A model generated the notes under the pieces. The model had not been told where the DNA came from and ran no database searches. It saw only the letters and a list, made by a program, of their open reading frames with translations. A stretch of DNA of 64,000 nucleotides from Paenibacillus sp. JNUCC-31. Its GTDB lineage: Bacteria; Bacillota; Bacilli; Paenibacillales; Paenibacillaceae. Positions 54,596 through 63,759 of the stretch are shown here, in pieces. A program made the translations under genes and the position numbers. The stretch lies in contig NZ_CP062165.1 in the NCBI RefSeq assembly GCF_014844075.1, positions 1,426,001 through 1,490,000 on the forward strand, written 5' to 3'. How positions within the stretch are numbered: position 1 is the stretch's first letter; each line of letters begins with the position of its first letter.

Positions 54596-55300
54596 TTATT
54601 TCGCACCTGCCCGGATCAAAATCTCTTCGATTTCCTTGAAGCCTTTATTCTTAGCATGAATACGCGGTGATACACCATCACGATCTGAAAGGTTTACGTC
54701 TGCTCCATGATCTATGAGTAATTGAATCGTCTCCTGCTGGGGTGCACTGCCATCGTTTAAAATGATCGCTTCCAACAGAGCTGTCCAGCCCAATTGATTA
54801 ACATGGTCCACGTTCACTGAAGTCAGGGTCAGCAGTTCTCGTACCACATCTACGTATCCATGCTCCGAAGCTGGAATAAGTGCAGTCCCTCCATAGCGAT
54901 TTGTTATTGCCGGGTCTGCTCCCGCGTCAATCGTCAGCTTCAAAATATCCAGGTATCCTTCAGCACCAGCGAATAGGAACGGGTTATTCTTCATATCATC
55001 CTGTACATTAACATCTGCACCCGCTTCAATTAATTTTTGGGCTGAGGCCAGATCATTGTTGTACGTTGCAATCATAGCAGCCGTTCTTCCACTCTTATCC
55101 TGAGTATTGATATCGGCGCCCTCTTGAATCCACTTTTCGATACTTTCGGTGTCTCTTTCCTCAGCTGCCTTTAACAACAGCTCATCTGGTGAAGTCGATA
55201 ACCTCTCCTCCACCTTTGGGTCGTTGCTCACCTCTGGCACGCAGCCTTGAACGACGAACATACTGCTTATTAGGATAATGATCATTAGTGACTTATTCAT
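54596..55300 (-). CDS. Ankyrin-repeat lipoprotein
   Basis: A 234-residue lipoprotein. The signal peptide (residues 1-20, IIILISSMFVVQGC) ends in a lipobox Cys. Residues about 45-230 are about six ankyrin repeats, with GRTAAMIATYNNDLASAQKLIEAGADVNVQ, GGTALIPASEHGYVDVVREL and LGWTALLEAIILNDG. It is a close relative of the cytoplasmic protein at 42014-42640, yet anchored outside. Fourteen bases downstream of the SLH gene, so it is in the same transcript and may bind surface partners. Confidence 0.87.
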   Translation of the reverse strand: MNKSLMIIILISSMFVVQGCVPEVSNDPKVEERLSTSPDELLLKAAEERDTESIEKWIQEGADINTQDKSGRTAAMIATYNNDLASAQKLIEAGADVNVQDDMKNNPFLFAGAEGYLDILKLTIDAGADPAITNRYGGTALIPASEHGYVDVVRELLTLTSVNVDHVNQLGWTALLEAIILNDGSAPQQETIQLLIDHGADVNLSDRDGVSPRIHAKNKGFKEIEEILIRAGAK

Positions 55301-55313
55301 ACTGCCTCCCTTA

Positions 55314-56819
55314 CTACAGTGTCACTGTTACCGAAGAAGCGACACTCCAATCCCCAACTGGACTTATTGTATAGGTCGTACCAGGGTTTAACTTGCCATC
55401 ATTAACAAGGTCAAATACGCCCGTGGCGCCTTTCCGACTTGAATATTTATATGTCGCTGTCAGAACGTCTCCGCTTGGTGAGGTTAACGTCACACTTCGA
55501 CCGGAGAACAGTTCATCTCCAGGATCTTGCGCCAGCGTAACTTCAATTGAAGTTTCACTCACAGCTTGAGCACTTGCAACCTTCAGCGCATCAAACGATC
55601 TCGCCGTGAACGAAGCGTTATTAATGTTCGCCCAGTCAGAAGAAACCGTATATGTCACACCGGATTGCATTGTTTGTCCTTCAGGCAAACGGAACTTCGG
55701 TTCTTGTTTGCCATCTGTCGATTGCGTGAACGGAACATATTTGGCAACGATTGGCTCGCCGCCTTCTGGCGTAATCACGACTTGTCTTGCCTGCATGGAA
55801 GAGATAATCTGAAACGTTTTGCCATCTGCTTGTTCTTGGTCATTCATTACGAACGCATTAGCCCCTCGACCACCGCTATATGCCGAAATGATATAGCCAT
55901 AATCCACAACACCGTTCGCTTGCAGTGCTTCAATCTCGAACGTATCATTTGTTACTTGACGAACCGTCGTCATGTTTAATTTCGTGCCACTGCCTTCAAA
56001 GGAACCAGCATCTTGGCCCTTATAAGTCAGGCTATACACTTCACCAGCCTTTTGAACGGATGTTGGCACGATATATGTCGCGATGGACCCTGTTTTCAGA
56101 CGAGGCATGTTGGTCAACGTCAGTCCACTACTAAGCACAAAATCCGTTTTTGTCTTGGCAAACACTTCATCCGCTGCTGTCAGCGGCTTGTCAAACGTGA
56201 CGATTAACGTAATGGCATTCAGTGATCTGACGCTCTGGATTTGTGCCTGTTCAGAAGGAATAGCCTTGTGAGCCGTCTGCAACAGCACCGCTGTTTCGCC
56301 CCGCGTTGCCGAGCCATTCTCCGAATAGAACGTGCTCATCCAATGGTGTACGGATTTCACGTCACGCTGCATCGCTTTGGATACGGCTTGTTCAAGTTCT
56401 GCATCTGACACTTGACCTTGCGGATTGAATTCCCCGTTGTTCGCCTGCATGATGCCAAGTTCAACGAGCTTTGATGCATACGGTGCATACCATGCGTTAG
56501 GATTGACGTCCGTTAATTCCACGCTTTCTCCCGTCTTGCTCTCCAGATTAAATGTTTTGTAGACCAGTGACGCTAACTCTGCACGGCTAATCGCTTTATG
56601 CTCACCCATGGATTGGTCGGCATACCCGTTCATAATCCGCAAGCTGTTCAGTTCCTTGATGGCGGCCGCAATCTGCTGACTCGTAAGCTGAGTCGTTGTA
56701 GCAGCAATGTTCTTAACGTATGTAGCTGCATGTACTTGGTTAGCCGTTAGCGGGAAAACGGCTGTACCTAATGCAGTTATGGTTAGAAATGTAGCGATTT
56801 TTCGGGTTGTGGGATTCAT
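55314..56819 (-). CDS. SLH-domain surface protein
   Basis: A 501-residue exported protein. A signal peptide covers residues 1-30 (cleavage after HAA). About residues 45-200 hold SLH-like elements (AAAIKELNSLRIMNGYADQSMGEHKAISRAELASLVYKTF, ELTDVNPNAWYAPYASKLVELGIMQANNGEFNP, SATRGETAVLL), which bind pyruvylated secondary cell-wall polymers. The rest is a row of beta domains (about 205-501) with GSIATYIVPT and TYTVSSDWANINNASF of unknown role. The ATG has AGGAGGAATTC upstream. Gene order with the two-component genes upstream suggests envelope control. Confidence 0.85.
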   Translation of the reverse strand: MNPTTRKIATFLTITALGTAVFPLTANQVHAATYVKNIAATTTQLTSQQIAAAIKELNSLRIMNGYADQSMGEHKAISRAELASLVYKTFNLESKTGESVELTDVNPNAWYAPYASKLVELGIMQANNGEFNPQGQVSDAELEQAVSKAMQRDVKSVHHWMSTFYSENGSATRGETAVLLQTAHKAIPSEQAQIQSVRSLNAITLIVTFDKPLTAADEVFAKTKTDFVLSSGLTLTNMPRLKTGSIATYIVPTSVQKAGEVYSLTYKGQDAGSFEGSGTKLNMTTVRQVTNDTFEIEALQANGVVDYGYIISAYSGGRGANAFVMNDQEQADGKTFQIISSMQARQVVITPEGGEPIVAKYVPFTQSTDGKQEPKFRLPEGQTMQSGVTYTVSSDWANINNASFTARSFDALKVASAQAVSETSIEVTLAQDPGDELFSGRSVTLTSPSGDVLTATYKYSSRKGATGVFDLVNDGKLNPGTTYTISPVGDWSVASSVTVTL

Positions 56820-56938
56820 GGTTGAATTCCTCCTCTATAGATTGAAGTTGCCTGTATCTATAGAATAGAGGACAAAAAGAAACTCCTAAGGACAAAAACA
56901 TTAAAAAACTATAAACTGAATCTAATTTTTCTCGAAAC

Positions 56939-57631
56939 TTATACGGTGAACCGGTAGCCCGCACCCCAGACGGTTTCAATATACTCCGGATTTTTGGGAT
57001 CTGCCTCCAGCTTACTTCGCAGTTTGCGAATATGGACGGTAACCGTTGCGATATCTCCGTTGGAATCCATGTCCCAGATCCGCTCGAACAGATCGGATTT
57101 GCTGAATACACGGTTGGGATGACTCGCAAGAAATACGAGTAGATCCAATTCCTTCGTTGTAATGGCTACCTCTTCGCCATTAGCAAAAACGCGGCGCGAT
57201 CCCTTGTCGATATGAAGCCCGCGAATGTGGATTTCATCCTGCTCAGCTGGTTTGCTTTTGCCGAGAAGTCTTTCGTATCGGGTCAAATGAGCCTTTGCTC
57301 TTGCAACCAACTCGCTTGGGCTGAACGGTTTAGTAATAAAATCATCGACACCCAAATTAAACGTTCTAATCTTATCGATTTCCTCCTTTTTCGCGGAGAC
57401 GACAAGGATCGGCACCTCCTTCACCTCACGAATGCGTCGGCACAATTCAAAACCGTCCAGTCCCGGAAGCATCAGATCAATAATAATCAGATGGTAACTC
57501 CCCTCCAAAGCCAGTTTCAGCCCTTCATCTCCGTTATGGCAGAGCTCCACAGAAAACCCGTTGAGTTCAAAATAGTCCCGTTCCAATTCCGCAATCGTTG
57601 TTTCATCCTCAATGATTAAAATGTTCGTCAT
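56939..57631 (-). CDS. OmpR/PhoB-type response regulator
   Basis: A 230-residue response regulator. The receiver domain (1-120) has ILIIEDETTIAEL, the phosphoacceptor Asp in IIDLMLPGLDGFELC (about residue 53) and the Lys in FITKPFSPSELVA. The winged-helix effector domain (about 135-230) ends VTVHIRKLRSKLEADPKNPEYIETVWGAGYRFTV. It is downstream of the histidine kinase with a 6-base gap. Its likely targets are the SLH and ankyrin genes that follow. Confidence 0.96.
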   Translation of the reverse strand: MTNILIIEDETTIAELERDYFELNGFSVELCHNGDEGLKLALEGSYHLIIIDLMLPGLDGFELCRRIREVKEVPILVVSAKKEEIDKIRTFNLGVDDFITKPFSPSELVARAKAHLTRYERLLGKSKPAEQDEIHIRGLHIDKGSRRVFANGEEVAITTKELDLLVFLASHPNRVFSKSDLFERIWDMDSNGDIATVTVHIRKLRSKLEADPKNPEYIETVWGAGYRFTV

Positions 57632-57637
57632 TCCCTA

Positions 57638-59107
57638 TTAGCTCCTCCGCTCATTCAGCCGTTTCAGTTGGATATAAATGATCGTGCCTTCATTGGGTTT
57701 GCTCTCCGCCCAGATGAAGCCCCCGTGTCCATCGATGATTTGGCGGGCAATCGCCAGCCCCAATCCACTTCCACCAGTTGAGGAATTGCGGGATTGCTCT
57801 GCCCGATAAAAGCGTTCAAATATATGAGGTAGTGCCTCTTCCGGTATTCCCCGGCCATTATCCTTAAAGGCCATCGTAGTCCATTCGTCATCTGCTTGAA
57901 GGGTAATACCAAATTGTTTTTGTTCATTCTCCATATATTTGAGGGCATTATCCACGACATTGACAACAGTGCGTTTTAATTTATCCAGATCCACAGAAGC
58001 CATAACCGGACCGCATGCCCGATTATCCCAATCCAAAGCCACCCCTTTGTCCTCCAGATCGTATCTCAGCTCTTCAATGCTGTCTTCCAGGAAATCAACG
58101 AGATCCACCACTTTAAACAGGAAGGGTTCCTGATTCAAGTCGAGCTTCGAATACAGAAACAGTTCATCCACCAACTTATCCATGCTGACTGCTTTGGAGT
58201 GAATGATATTGACGTATGTCTCCATTTTTTCCGGGGTGTTGGCCACTCCATCACGAATCCCCTCAATATACCCTTTAATATTGGTGATCGGCGTGCGAAG
58301 GTCATGCGAAATGTTGGAGATGAGCTCTCTGCGGTTCGCCTCGTCTTGCTTTCGTAATTCATTGGAACGTTGCAATTGTTTACGCATGCTCTCGAACGCT
58401 TCGCTGAGCTGACCGACCTCGTCATTGGAGCTAAGCTCAAGCTTGAAGGATAGATTCCCATCCTTAATATGTTCGGCTGAGCTCCGTAGTTGGTTCAATG
58501 GTTTAATGAAGCTGTGCGTAATCCAGCGGAACAAGAGCAGGTTCGCGATGATCAGAACGCCGATAAGCAGGAGTGACATCACAGGCAGCAGCTTGCGAGT
58601 AAGTTCAGCAAAAGGACTTCTCTCGCGAATGACGAAGATGCTTCCCCGTTCTCCATCCGTATACTGAAAATCAAATTTCGCATATGCGTAGAAGCGTTCA
58701 CCAATGTTGAAGGTACTTCGAATCTGATAATTATTAAGATCATAAGCAGGCAGTGCTTGCTTCAGTTCTGGCTGGTTGAAGGTCAGTGATTCGAAGATCT
58801 GACTATTCTCACGTCTGACGTAAAGCCCTGACTTCTCGGCTCGAAGTTTCATGTCATACTCACGCAGCAAAACCTTGTTCTGCAGCTCGTCCGGTTCATT
58901 TTTGGCCAGAAACTTCATCTCTTGAAAAATCGATTCCCCCTGTTCAGTCAGTGGGTTGACCTGATAATGCACCTTATAGATATCGCGAAAACTCTGCAGG
59001 TCCCCTGTTGCCGCAATCGTATACAGACTTGCCGTAAGCAGGATGAACAGCAGACTTATGACAAGCATGCCCGTGAAGGACAGCAGCATTTTTATTCGTA
59101 TGGACAT
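57638..59107 (-). CDS. Membrane sensor histidine kinase
   Basis: A 489-residue kinase. Membrane helices at about residues 8-32 and 178-200 frame an extracellular sensor of ~145 residues. Then HAMP (about 205-255: RSSAEHIKDGNLSFKLELSSNDEVGQL), HisKA with the phosphorylated His in ELISNISHDLRTPITNIKGYIEG (about residue 273) and HATPase_c with NALKYM, DNGRGIPEEAL and GGSGLGLAIAR. It is the first gene of the kinase-regulator-SLH-ankyrin row. ATG 59107 has AAGGGGAA upstream. The signal is unknown. Confidence 0.95.
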   Translation of the reverse strand: MSIRIKMLLSFTGMLVISLLFILLTASLYTIAATGDLQSFRDIYKVHYQVNPLTEQGESIFQEMKFLAKNEPDELQNKVLLREYDMKLRAEKSGLYVRRENSQIFESLTFNQPELKQALPAYDLNNYQIRSTFNIGERFYAYAKFDFQYTDGERGSIFVIRERSPFAELTRKLLPVMSLLLIGVLIIANLLLFRWITHSFIKPLNQLRSSAEHIKDGNLSFKLELSSNDEVGQLSEAFESMRKQLQRSNELRKQDEANRRELISNISHDLRTPITNIKGYIEGIRDGVANTPEKMETYVNIIHSKAVSMDKLVDELFLYSKLDLNQEPFLFKVVDLVDFLEDSIEELRYDLEDKGVALDWDNRACGPVMASVDLDKLKRTVVNVVDNALKYMENEQKQFGITLQADDEWTTMAFKDNGRGIPEEALPHIFERFYRAEQSRNSSTGGSGLGLAIARQIIDGHGGFIWAESKPNEGTIIYIQLKRLNERRS

Positions 59108-59437
59108 GGGTTCCCCTTCTTAAGCATCTGTTGGATTAGTTAGTGCACATGTTAACACAAGATCGATCCCAATGCCCATATGTAAAAAAGAGTTCCTGCC
59201 TTCCCATGATGGCTCGTTATTCTTTCTGTCGAAGAGATAGTAAAAAGCCAATATGAGTATTTCCATATCGGCTCTGCCTGTATATTAGAGAATTCCAAGA
59301 TCGTAGAATGACCTGGGTTTCGTTTCTCGGCAATCTAAGGAGACAATTTACATCTCCCTTGTTATTTTTACATATGTCATTGATGTAGAGAGAACTGCGT
59401 TTGAGTCAATTAGACAGGCCTTCGGTTCACCCTAGAA
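59108..59437. other. Intergenic region
   Basis: A 330-base stretch that holds the promoter region of the two-component operon and the terminator of the cyclase gene (59246-59273). No open frame of note and no clear promoter could be assigned. Confidence 0.5.
59246..59273 (-). terminator. Putative terminator of the cyclase gene
   Basis: AGCC-A-ATATG pairs with CATAT-C-GGCT; on the minus strand it is followed by TTTTTAC. It is about 165 bases after the cyclase stop, so it is far downstream. Confidence 0.5.
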
Positions 59438-60175
59438 TTACGGTAGTATGGCAAATGATCGGACTGGGAATCCGGACGCCTTTTCCGCCTTGGGCACGAT
59501 ATTGAAAATCACGGCGCCTTTGGCCGGCACCTGATCCAGGTTTGTTAACAGCTCTACCTGATATGTATCCTGGGCAAGTACATAATATTCTGCCAGAAGT
59601 GCCCCATTTTTCTGATAATCCACGGCTGAATCGGTGTCGAAGGTTTCATGGCCAATCGCCTGTATTTTTCTTTCTTCAAATAAAAACATTAGCGCACTAA
59701 CTGACCATCCTGGTGCATGACTGTTGCCCTCAGCATCTTTGTTATCGAATGCTTCATGACTGGGCCAGCGTTTGCTCCAATCGGTACGCAGTGCGACAAA
59801 ACTGCCTGCTTCGATAACGCCATGCTCTTGCTCAAACGCAAGAATATGCTCCACTTCCAGCGTGAAATCCGGATTGCTCTCTACAGCTTCGGATTGATCA
59901 ATTACAACAAGCGGCAGCACAAGCTCCTTCAACCCCAGTTCATCCAGATACCGGGTATCCCGTACAAAATGAATCGGCGCATCGAGATGCGTGCCATATT
60001 GACCAGGAAACCTGAAACTCTGGGCAAAGAAACCCTGATCGTGATTAAACAACGTATCGAATTGTGCCGCATCAAAAGCAGAGAAATGGGGAGATTCCGG
60101 TCCAAACGTATGGGTCAGATCCACCCACTTCTTTTCTTTTAATAATTGAATCGCTTGAATGAGTTCATTGGACAT
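59438..60175 (-). CDS. Cyclase/kynurenine-formamidase-fold metal hydrolase
   Basis: A 245-residue protein of the cyclase family (PF04199-type), metal-dependent hydrolases that include kynurenine formamidase and isatin hydrolase. The metal-binding motif HxGTHxDxPxHF appears as GQYGTHLDAPIHF (about residues 58-70), and WVDLTHTFGPESPHF near the start and IGHETFDTDSAV near 170 complete the site. ATG 60175 has GAGGTGAT upstream; the longer frame to 60193 is less likely. Monocistronic; substrate unknown. Confidence 0.87.
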   Translation of the reverse strand: MSNELIQAIQLLKEKKWVDLTHTFGPESPHFSAFDAAQFDTLFNHDQGFFAQSFRFPGQYGTHLDAPIHFVRDTRYLDELGLKELVLPLVVIDQSEAVESNPDFTLEVEHILAFEQEHGVIEAGSFVALRTDWSKRWPSHEAFDNKDAEGNSHAPGWSVSALMFLFEERKIQAIGHETFDTDSAVDYQKNGALLAEYYVLAQDTYQVELLTNLDQVPAKGAVIFNIVPKAEKASGFPVRSFAILP

Positions 60176-60257
60176 CCGAATCACCTCATACATAGAATGG
60201 AATAAATTCTTCCTATTATATCTTATTCCACTCCATGCGAAAATATTGAAATGCCAA

Positions 60258-60887
60258 CTATTGAATAGAATTCATTAACTCGAAGAAATATTTCGGATCA
60301 TGCGTCTTATATAGATTGAACCATGACTCTAAAGTCTCCGGTGTAAATACATCCAGCAGCTTCAACACATGCATCGCAAATTCCAACGGTGCTATACCTG
60401 ATGCAGTAACCAAATTGTCATCTGTTACGGCTGGCTTCATTTCATAATATTGTTCTCCCTTGTAATGAGGACAAATCATTTTCATATATTCCAGATCGTT
60501 GCTTGTATGCCTTCTGGAGTCCAGCAGCCCCATCCTGGCAAGTCCAACGGTTGCACCACAAATGGCCGCAACAACATGACCCTTTTCTAAAGCTATCGAA
60601 GCTTTTCGCAATATGGGCTCGTGAATGGATTCCATCCAAGTATTCCCACCTGGAAGAACTAACACATCCGAACTTTCCAACATACACTCATCCACAGAAA
60701 TGCGAGGTAATATTTCCAATCCTCCCATGGTCGTCACCGGACTTTTATCAACACCAACGGCAACCACCTCTATCGGCGCCAGCTCTTTTCTAAAATACCT
60801 TCCCGAGTTTAATTCAGCAATTAAATAACCGACCTCCCAGTCTGACATCGTATCAAATACGTAAAGATACACTTTTCTTGTATGCAT
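60258..60887 (-). CDS. DJ-1/PfpI family protein
   Basis: A 209-residue type 1 glutamine amidotransferase-like protein. The nucleophile elbow is AAICGATVGLARMGLLD (Cys at about residue 112), with the Glu in SDWEVGYL and a His-containing helix near the end. DVLVLPGGNTW precedes it. Family members act as proteases, deglycases or chaperones, often in stress response. The ATG has GGAGAGTG upstream. A palindrome and a promoter-like -10 lie before it. Confidence 0.9.
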   Translation of the reverse strand: MHTRKVYLYVFDTMSDWEVGYLIAELNSGRYFRKELAPIEVVAVGVDKSPVTTMGGLEILPRISVDECMLESSDVLVLPGGNTWMESIHEPILRKASIALEKGHVVAAICGATVGLARMGLLDSRRHTSNDLEYMKMICPHYKGEQYYEMKPAVTDDNLVTASGIAPLEFAMHVLKLLDVFTPETLESWFNLYKTHDPKYFFELMNSIQ

Positions 60888-60914
60888 AATGCACTCTCCT
60901 TTTGTAGTTAATTC

Positions 60915-60928
60915 ATCGATTAATCGAT
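60915..60928. promoter_or_regulatory. Palindromic operator candidate before DJ-1/PfpI gene
   Basis: ATCGATTAATCGAT is a perfect 14-base palindrome just downstream of TATAAT (60940-60935, minus strand) and upstream of the ribosome site, a repressor-like position. Confidence 0.5.
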
Positions 60929-60939
60929 ACGCCTATTAT

Positions 60940-60980
60940 AAAAAAACTTTACTGACATCTTCCGTCAGTAAAGTTTTTTT
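60940..60980. terminator. Bidirectional hairpin
   Basis: AAAAAAACTTTACTGAC pairs perfectly with GTCAGTAAAGTTTTTTT around a 7-base loop. It should end transcripts from the nucleotidyltransferase gene. Confidence 0.85.
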
Positions 60981-61173
60981 AATTTGATCATAATTAATTA
61001 ACTCATATAATGGGTTCAATTCCTGTTTGCTTCAGAAACTTGCCTGCCGAAAAGTCCTTTGGACGATTAAAAGTCTTTTTGGTTTGAATACTCCAGAGTA
61101 TAATCCCCTTTATTTTGAGAAGCCCCCTTTTGCAAGCGGCCTTTATAAGATTCACTATTTGATCGCTATGTCC

Positions 61174-62289
61174 TCAAACTCTGTTTATGTAAAATGATTC
61201 GAACTCAGCAACAGAGTCGAACTGGTTGATAGATACACCTTCTCTTTCGAGCTGATTCTCCAACTTATCTATAAGCTGCAGTACGGCTAATCGCAACGGT
61301 TCAAAATCGGTTGGGTCCAACAGTGCAACCAGATCTGGATACCCATAATTAACGTAAAACTCGCGATGCTCACCCAAGTCAATACTGCCAGGCCAGCGTC
61401 CCTTTTCCGCCGCGTACAATATTCGGGACAACCCGTTTTGCAACCCAACAGCAACGAAGAAGGCTGTTTCGTAATGGCCTTTTTCGCACGCGGTTAACAG
61501 TTTATTCATCATACCTTTTTCCTCTTCATAGTACCCTTGCAGTTGCTCTTTGTAAGAGCGAGTCTCTTCTTGGCTGTTTTGATGCTCCGATATGAGACAA
61601 AGTGTATCCGCTGTCAGATTCTCGCACGCTGATATGATTTCATCTGGAGAACGGCTGAACATAATGGTATCAAGGTATGGGTCTAGTTTAGCCGGTTTAA
61701 TGGGGAGATTTCTAACTTGCTCACGATAGTGACCCCAACTCCGCTTATAGTAGATTTGGTTCAAGAAGCCAAGTGACATAAAAATGTTTCCAGAAATCTC
61801 TTGAGCCTGGGTTCGACAATAGGACAAATCCTTGGCGCTTTTGGAAAGACGCATTTTAGCTATGCTGATCAAGCATTCCTTTAATACGGATTCAGCCTTA
61901 CTGATCATATCCGATGTTTTGGATTTACTCCCCATGTTGGATATTGTTTCGCGAAGTTCCATGAATCTGGCTAGATCTTCATCTGATCGGACATATAACA
62001 ATTCACAGTCTGCTATAATCGTCGTATTCCATTCTTCAGATGTCGCCATTCTTTCAGCACGATCCCATCCTATCGGCCAGAAATCAAAACTTATACCGTC
62101 AATCATAAACTGGCATTCCACTTCTCTACCCCTTGCCGTCGCTGGAATGAAGAAGAAATCCAAATCCGAACGTTCAGTCGCTCGCCCTTGCAAATACGAT
62201 CCGTAATATCCGACAATGGCAACATCTTGAGGATAATGAGTCTTAATATGTTTTACAATAATATCTGATACAGCAAAAACATCAACCAT
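61174..62289 (-). CDS. Nucleotidyltransferase-domain protein
   Basis: A 371-residue protein. The N-terminal nucleotidyltransferase motif GSYLQGRATERSDLDFF (about residues 30-46) is the GSxxxG...SDxD signature of Pol-beta-like transferases, and ISFDFWPIGWDRAERM follows with a probable third acidic residue. The remaining ~230 residues are helical and unassigned. Enzymes of this shape modify aminoglycosides or act as antitoxin-like MNTs; which applies here is not known. ATG 62289 has GAGGTGAT upstream. Confidence 0.75.
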   Translation of the reverse strand: MVDVFAVSDIIVKHIKTHYPQDVAIVGYYGSYLQGRATERSDLDFFFIPATARGREVECQFMIDGISFDFWPIGWDRAERMATSEEWNTTIIADCELLYVRSDEDLARFMELRETISNMGSKSKTSDMISKAESVLKECLISIAKMRLSKSAKDLSYCRTQAQEISGNIFMSLGFLNQIYYKRSWGHYREQVRNLPIKPAKLDPYLDTIMFSRSPDEIISACENLTADTLCLISEHQNSQEETRSYKEQLQGYYEEEKGMMNKLLTACEKGHYETAFFVAVGLQNGLSRILYAAEKGRWPGSIDLGEHREFYVNYGYPDLVALLDPTDFEPLRLAVLQLIDKLENQLEREGVSINQFDSVAEFESFYINRV

Positions 62290-62652
62290 CAGATCACCTC
62301 TATTAATTCAAGTTAATATTGTCCTCTTGTACACCTTCGTTAAAGTAGCGGTTAGCTTAAAACTGATCCTAGCAAATTTGGGGACATTTATCTTATTCGT
62401 GACCTAATACCAAGACCCCTTTTAGAGGGTCATGTTCTGAGATTTACATTTGAAAATGAACATCATCAGAACCGAGCGCCACTTAAATGAAATCATTCTG
62501 CCTACACCCCCCCTCAAATTTATTAAATTATCGTTTCCCGTTATTCGAAAAAAGGCTACCACTAGGCACTAGGGTAGCCTTCTCTCACTTCAATTTTATG
62601 TGGTGTACGTCAGAGCAAAGATCCGACTTAAACATTCAGCGGTAATCCTCAT
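62290..62652. other. Intergenic region
   Basis: A 363-base stretch without a believable open frame. It has a small hairpin near 62412-62430 (GACCCC..GGGGTC-like), the terminator of the oxidoreductase gene at 62547-62582, and the promoter region of the nucleotidyltransferase gene. Confidence 0.45.
62547..62582 (-). terminator. Intrinsic terminator of oxidoreductase gene
   Basis: AAGGCTACC-AC-TAG pairs with CTA-G-GGTAGCCTT; on the minus strand it is followed by TTTTTTCG. It lies 71 bases after the stop. Confidence 0.8.
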
Positions 62653-63579
62653 CTATTCTACTCGAATGACCAGTTTCCCGCGTGTATGATGGGTTTCGCT
62701 TTTTTCGTGCGCTTCCCTCAGTCCTTGTTCACTCAAGGGGTATATCTCATCAATTATGGGTCTCAGCTTGCCCTCAGCAGCGAGCTCAGCCAACTGATCG
62801 AGTTGGTCCCCCTTGGGTTCCATCATGAACACGTTGGCCGTTACACCTGCTTCCTTAGCCAGCGCTTCATCCGGCTGTTCCACAAGCGATACCAGATGTC
62901 CACCGGCCTTCAATACCTTGAAGCTATCACGTTGAATGTCGCCACCCATCGTGTCCAGCACGACATCATACCCGGAGAGAATCTCCGAGAAGTCTTCTTT
63001 TTTATAATTGATAAAATGGTCCACTCCCAGCGAACGAAGCAATTCCTCATTCGATTCACTCGCCGTGGAAGCCACTTCAGCGCCAAGGTATTTGGCAATT
63101 TGGATGGCGTAGGTTCCTACACCACCTGCTCCCGCGTGAATGAGAACCTTCTGCCCTTTGGCAAGGCGACCATGGTCGACAAGTGCCTGCCAGGCCGTCA
63201 TGGCGGCTAGCGGTATGGCAGCTGCTTCCTCAAAGCTCAGATTTTCCGGAATACGGGCAATGATGTCCGCATCCACGGCCACATATTCTGCGTAGGCCCC
63301 GAAATGACGAGGACGGGCAAATACGCGATCTCCTGCTCTGAACCTAGTGACATTCGAACCCGCTTCTGTCACCGTACCGGCAACATCCCCGCCCAATATA
63401 AGTGGAAAAGAATCCACTGCCTCTTTCATATGGCCTTGTCTGACTTTAAAATCCACCGGGTTCACAGAAGTAGCATGAATGCGGATTAGCACCTGATTCA
63501 CTCCACATGCCGGCTTGGGCATTTCCTTTTCCTTCAATTGTTCCGCTCCACCGAACTTTTCAATCACAATTGCTTTCAT
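62653..63579 (-). CDS. NADP-dependent quinone-oxidoreductase-type protein
   Basis: A 308-residue medium-chain dehydrogenase/reductase of the zinc-free quinone oxidoreductase group. It begins MKAIVIEKFGGAEQLKEKEMPKP, with HATSVNPVDFKVRQG, and the Rossmann fold is HAGAGGVGTYAIQIAKYLGAEV (about residues 140-161). No zinc ligands are seen. It likely reduces quinones or enones using NADPH. The ATG at 63579 matches the usual family start; an ATG at 63600 is also in frame. Terminator at 62547-62582. Monocistronic. Confidence 0.9.
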   Translation of the reverse strand: MKAIVIEKFGGAEQLKEKEMPKPACGVNQVLIRIHATSVNPVDFKVRQGHMKEAVDSFPLILGGDVAGTVTEAGSNVTRFRAGDRVFARPRHFGAYAEYVAVDADIIARIPENLSFEEAAAIPLAAMTAWQALVDHGRLAKGQKVLIHAGAGGVGTYAIQIAKYLGAEVASTASESNEELLRSLGVDHFINYKKEDFSEILSGYDVVLDTMGGDIQRDSFKVLKAGGHLVSLVEQPDEALAKEAGVTANVFMMEPKGDQLDQLAELAAEGKLRPIIDEIYPLSEQGLREAHEKSETHHTRGKLVIRVE

Positions 63580-63759
63580 TAGAGATCCCAGCCTTTCCAT
63601 AAGATTATCGTTATGCTTTCCTTCTTCATTACCCTTCCCGGACGTTCAGATGACCTATATTCACGAATTCGCAGCAGTTTGGGTTCACAATCCTGATCAG
63701 GAACTGTGGTATACTGTAGAACTGCTGAATCCAAATAACTGAACAAGCGAGGTAGCAAT

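Larger units (their letters stand above)
60888..61173. other. Intergenic region with small frame, palindrome and terminator
   Basis: It includes the palindrome at 60915-60928, a TATAAT element on the minus strand (60940-60935), a perfect hairpin at 60940-60980 and, on the minus strand, an open frame from GTG 61155 to stop 61003 (50 codons; contains FNRPKDFSAGKFL). The frame follows the nucleotidyltransferase gene by 18 bases and may be a small real gene or the remnant of one; I do not recognise it. Confidence 0.35.
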
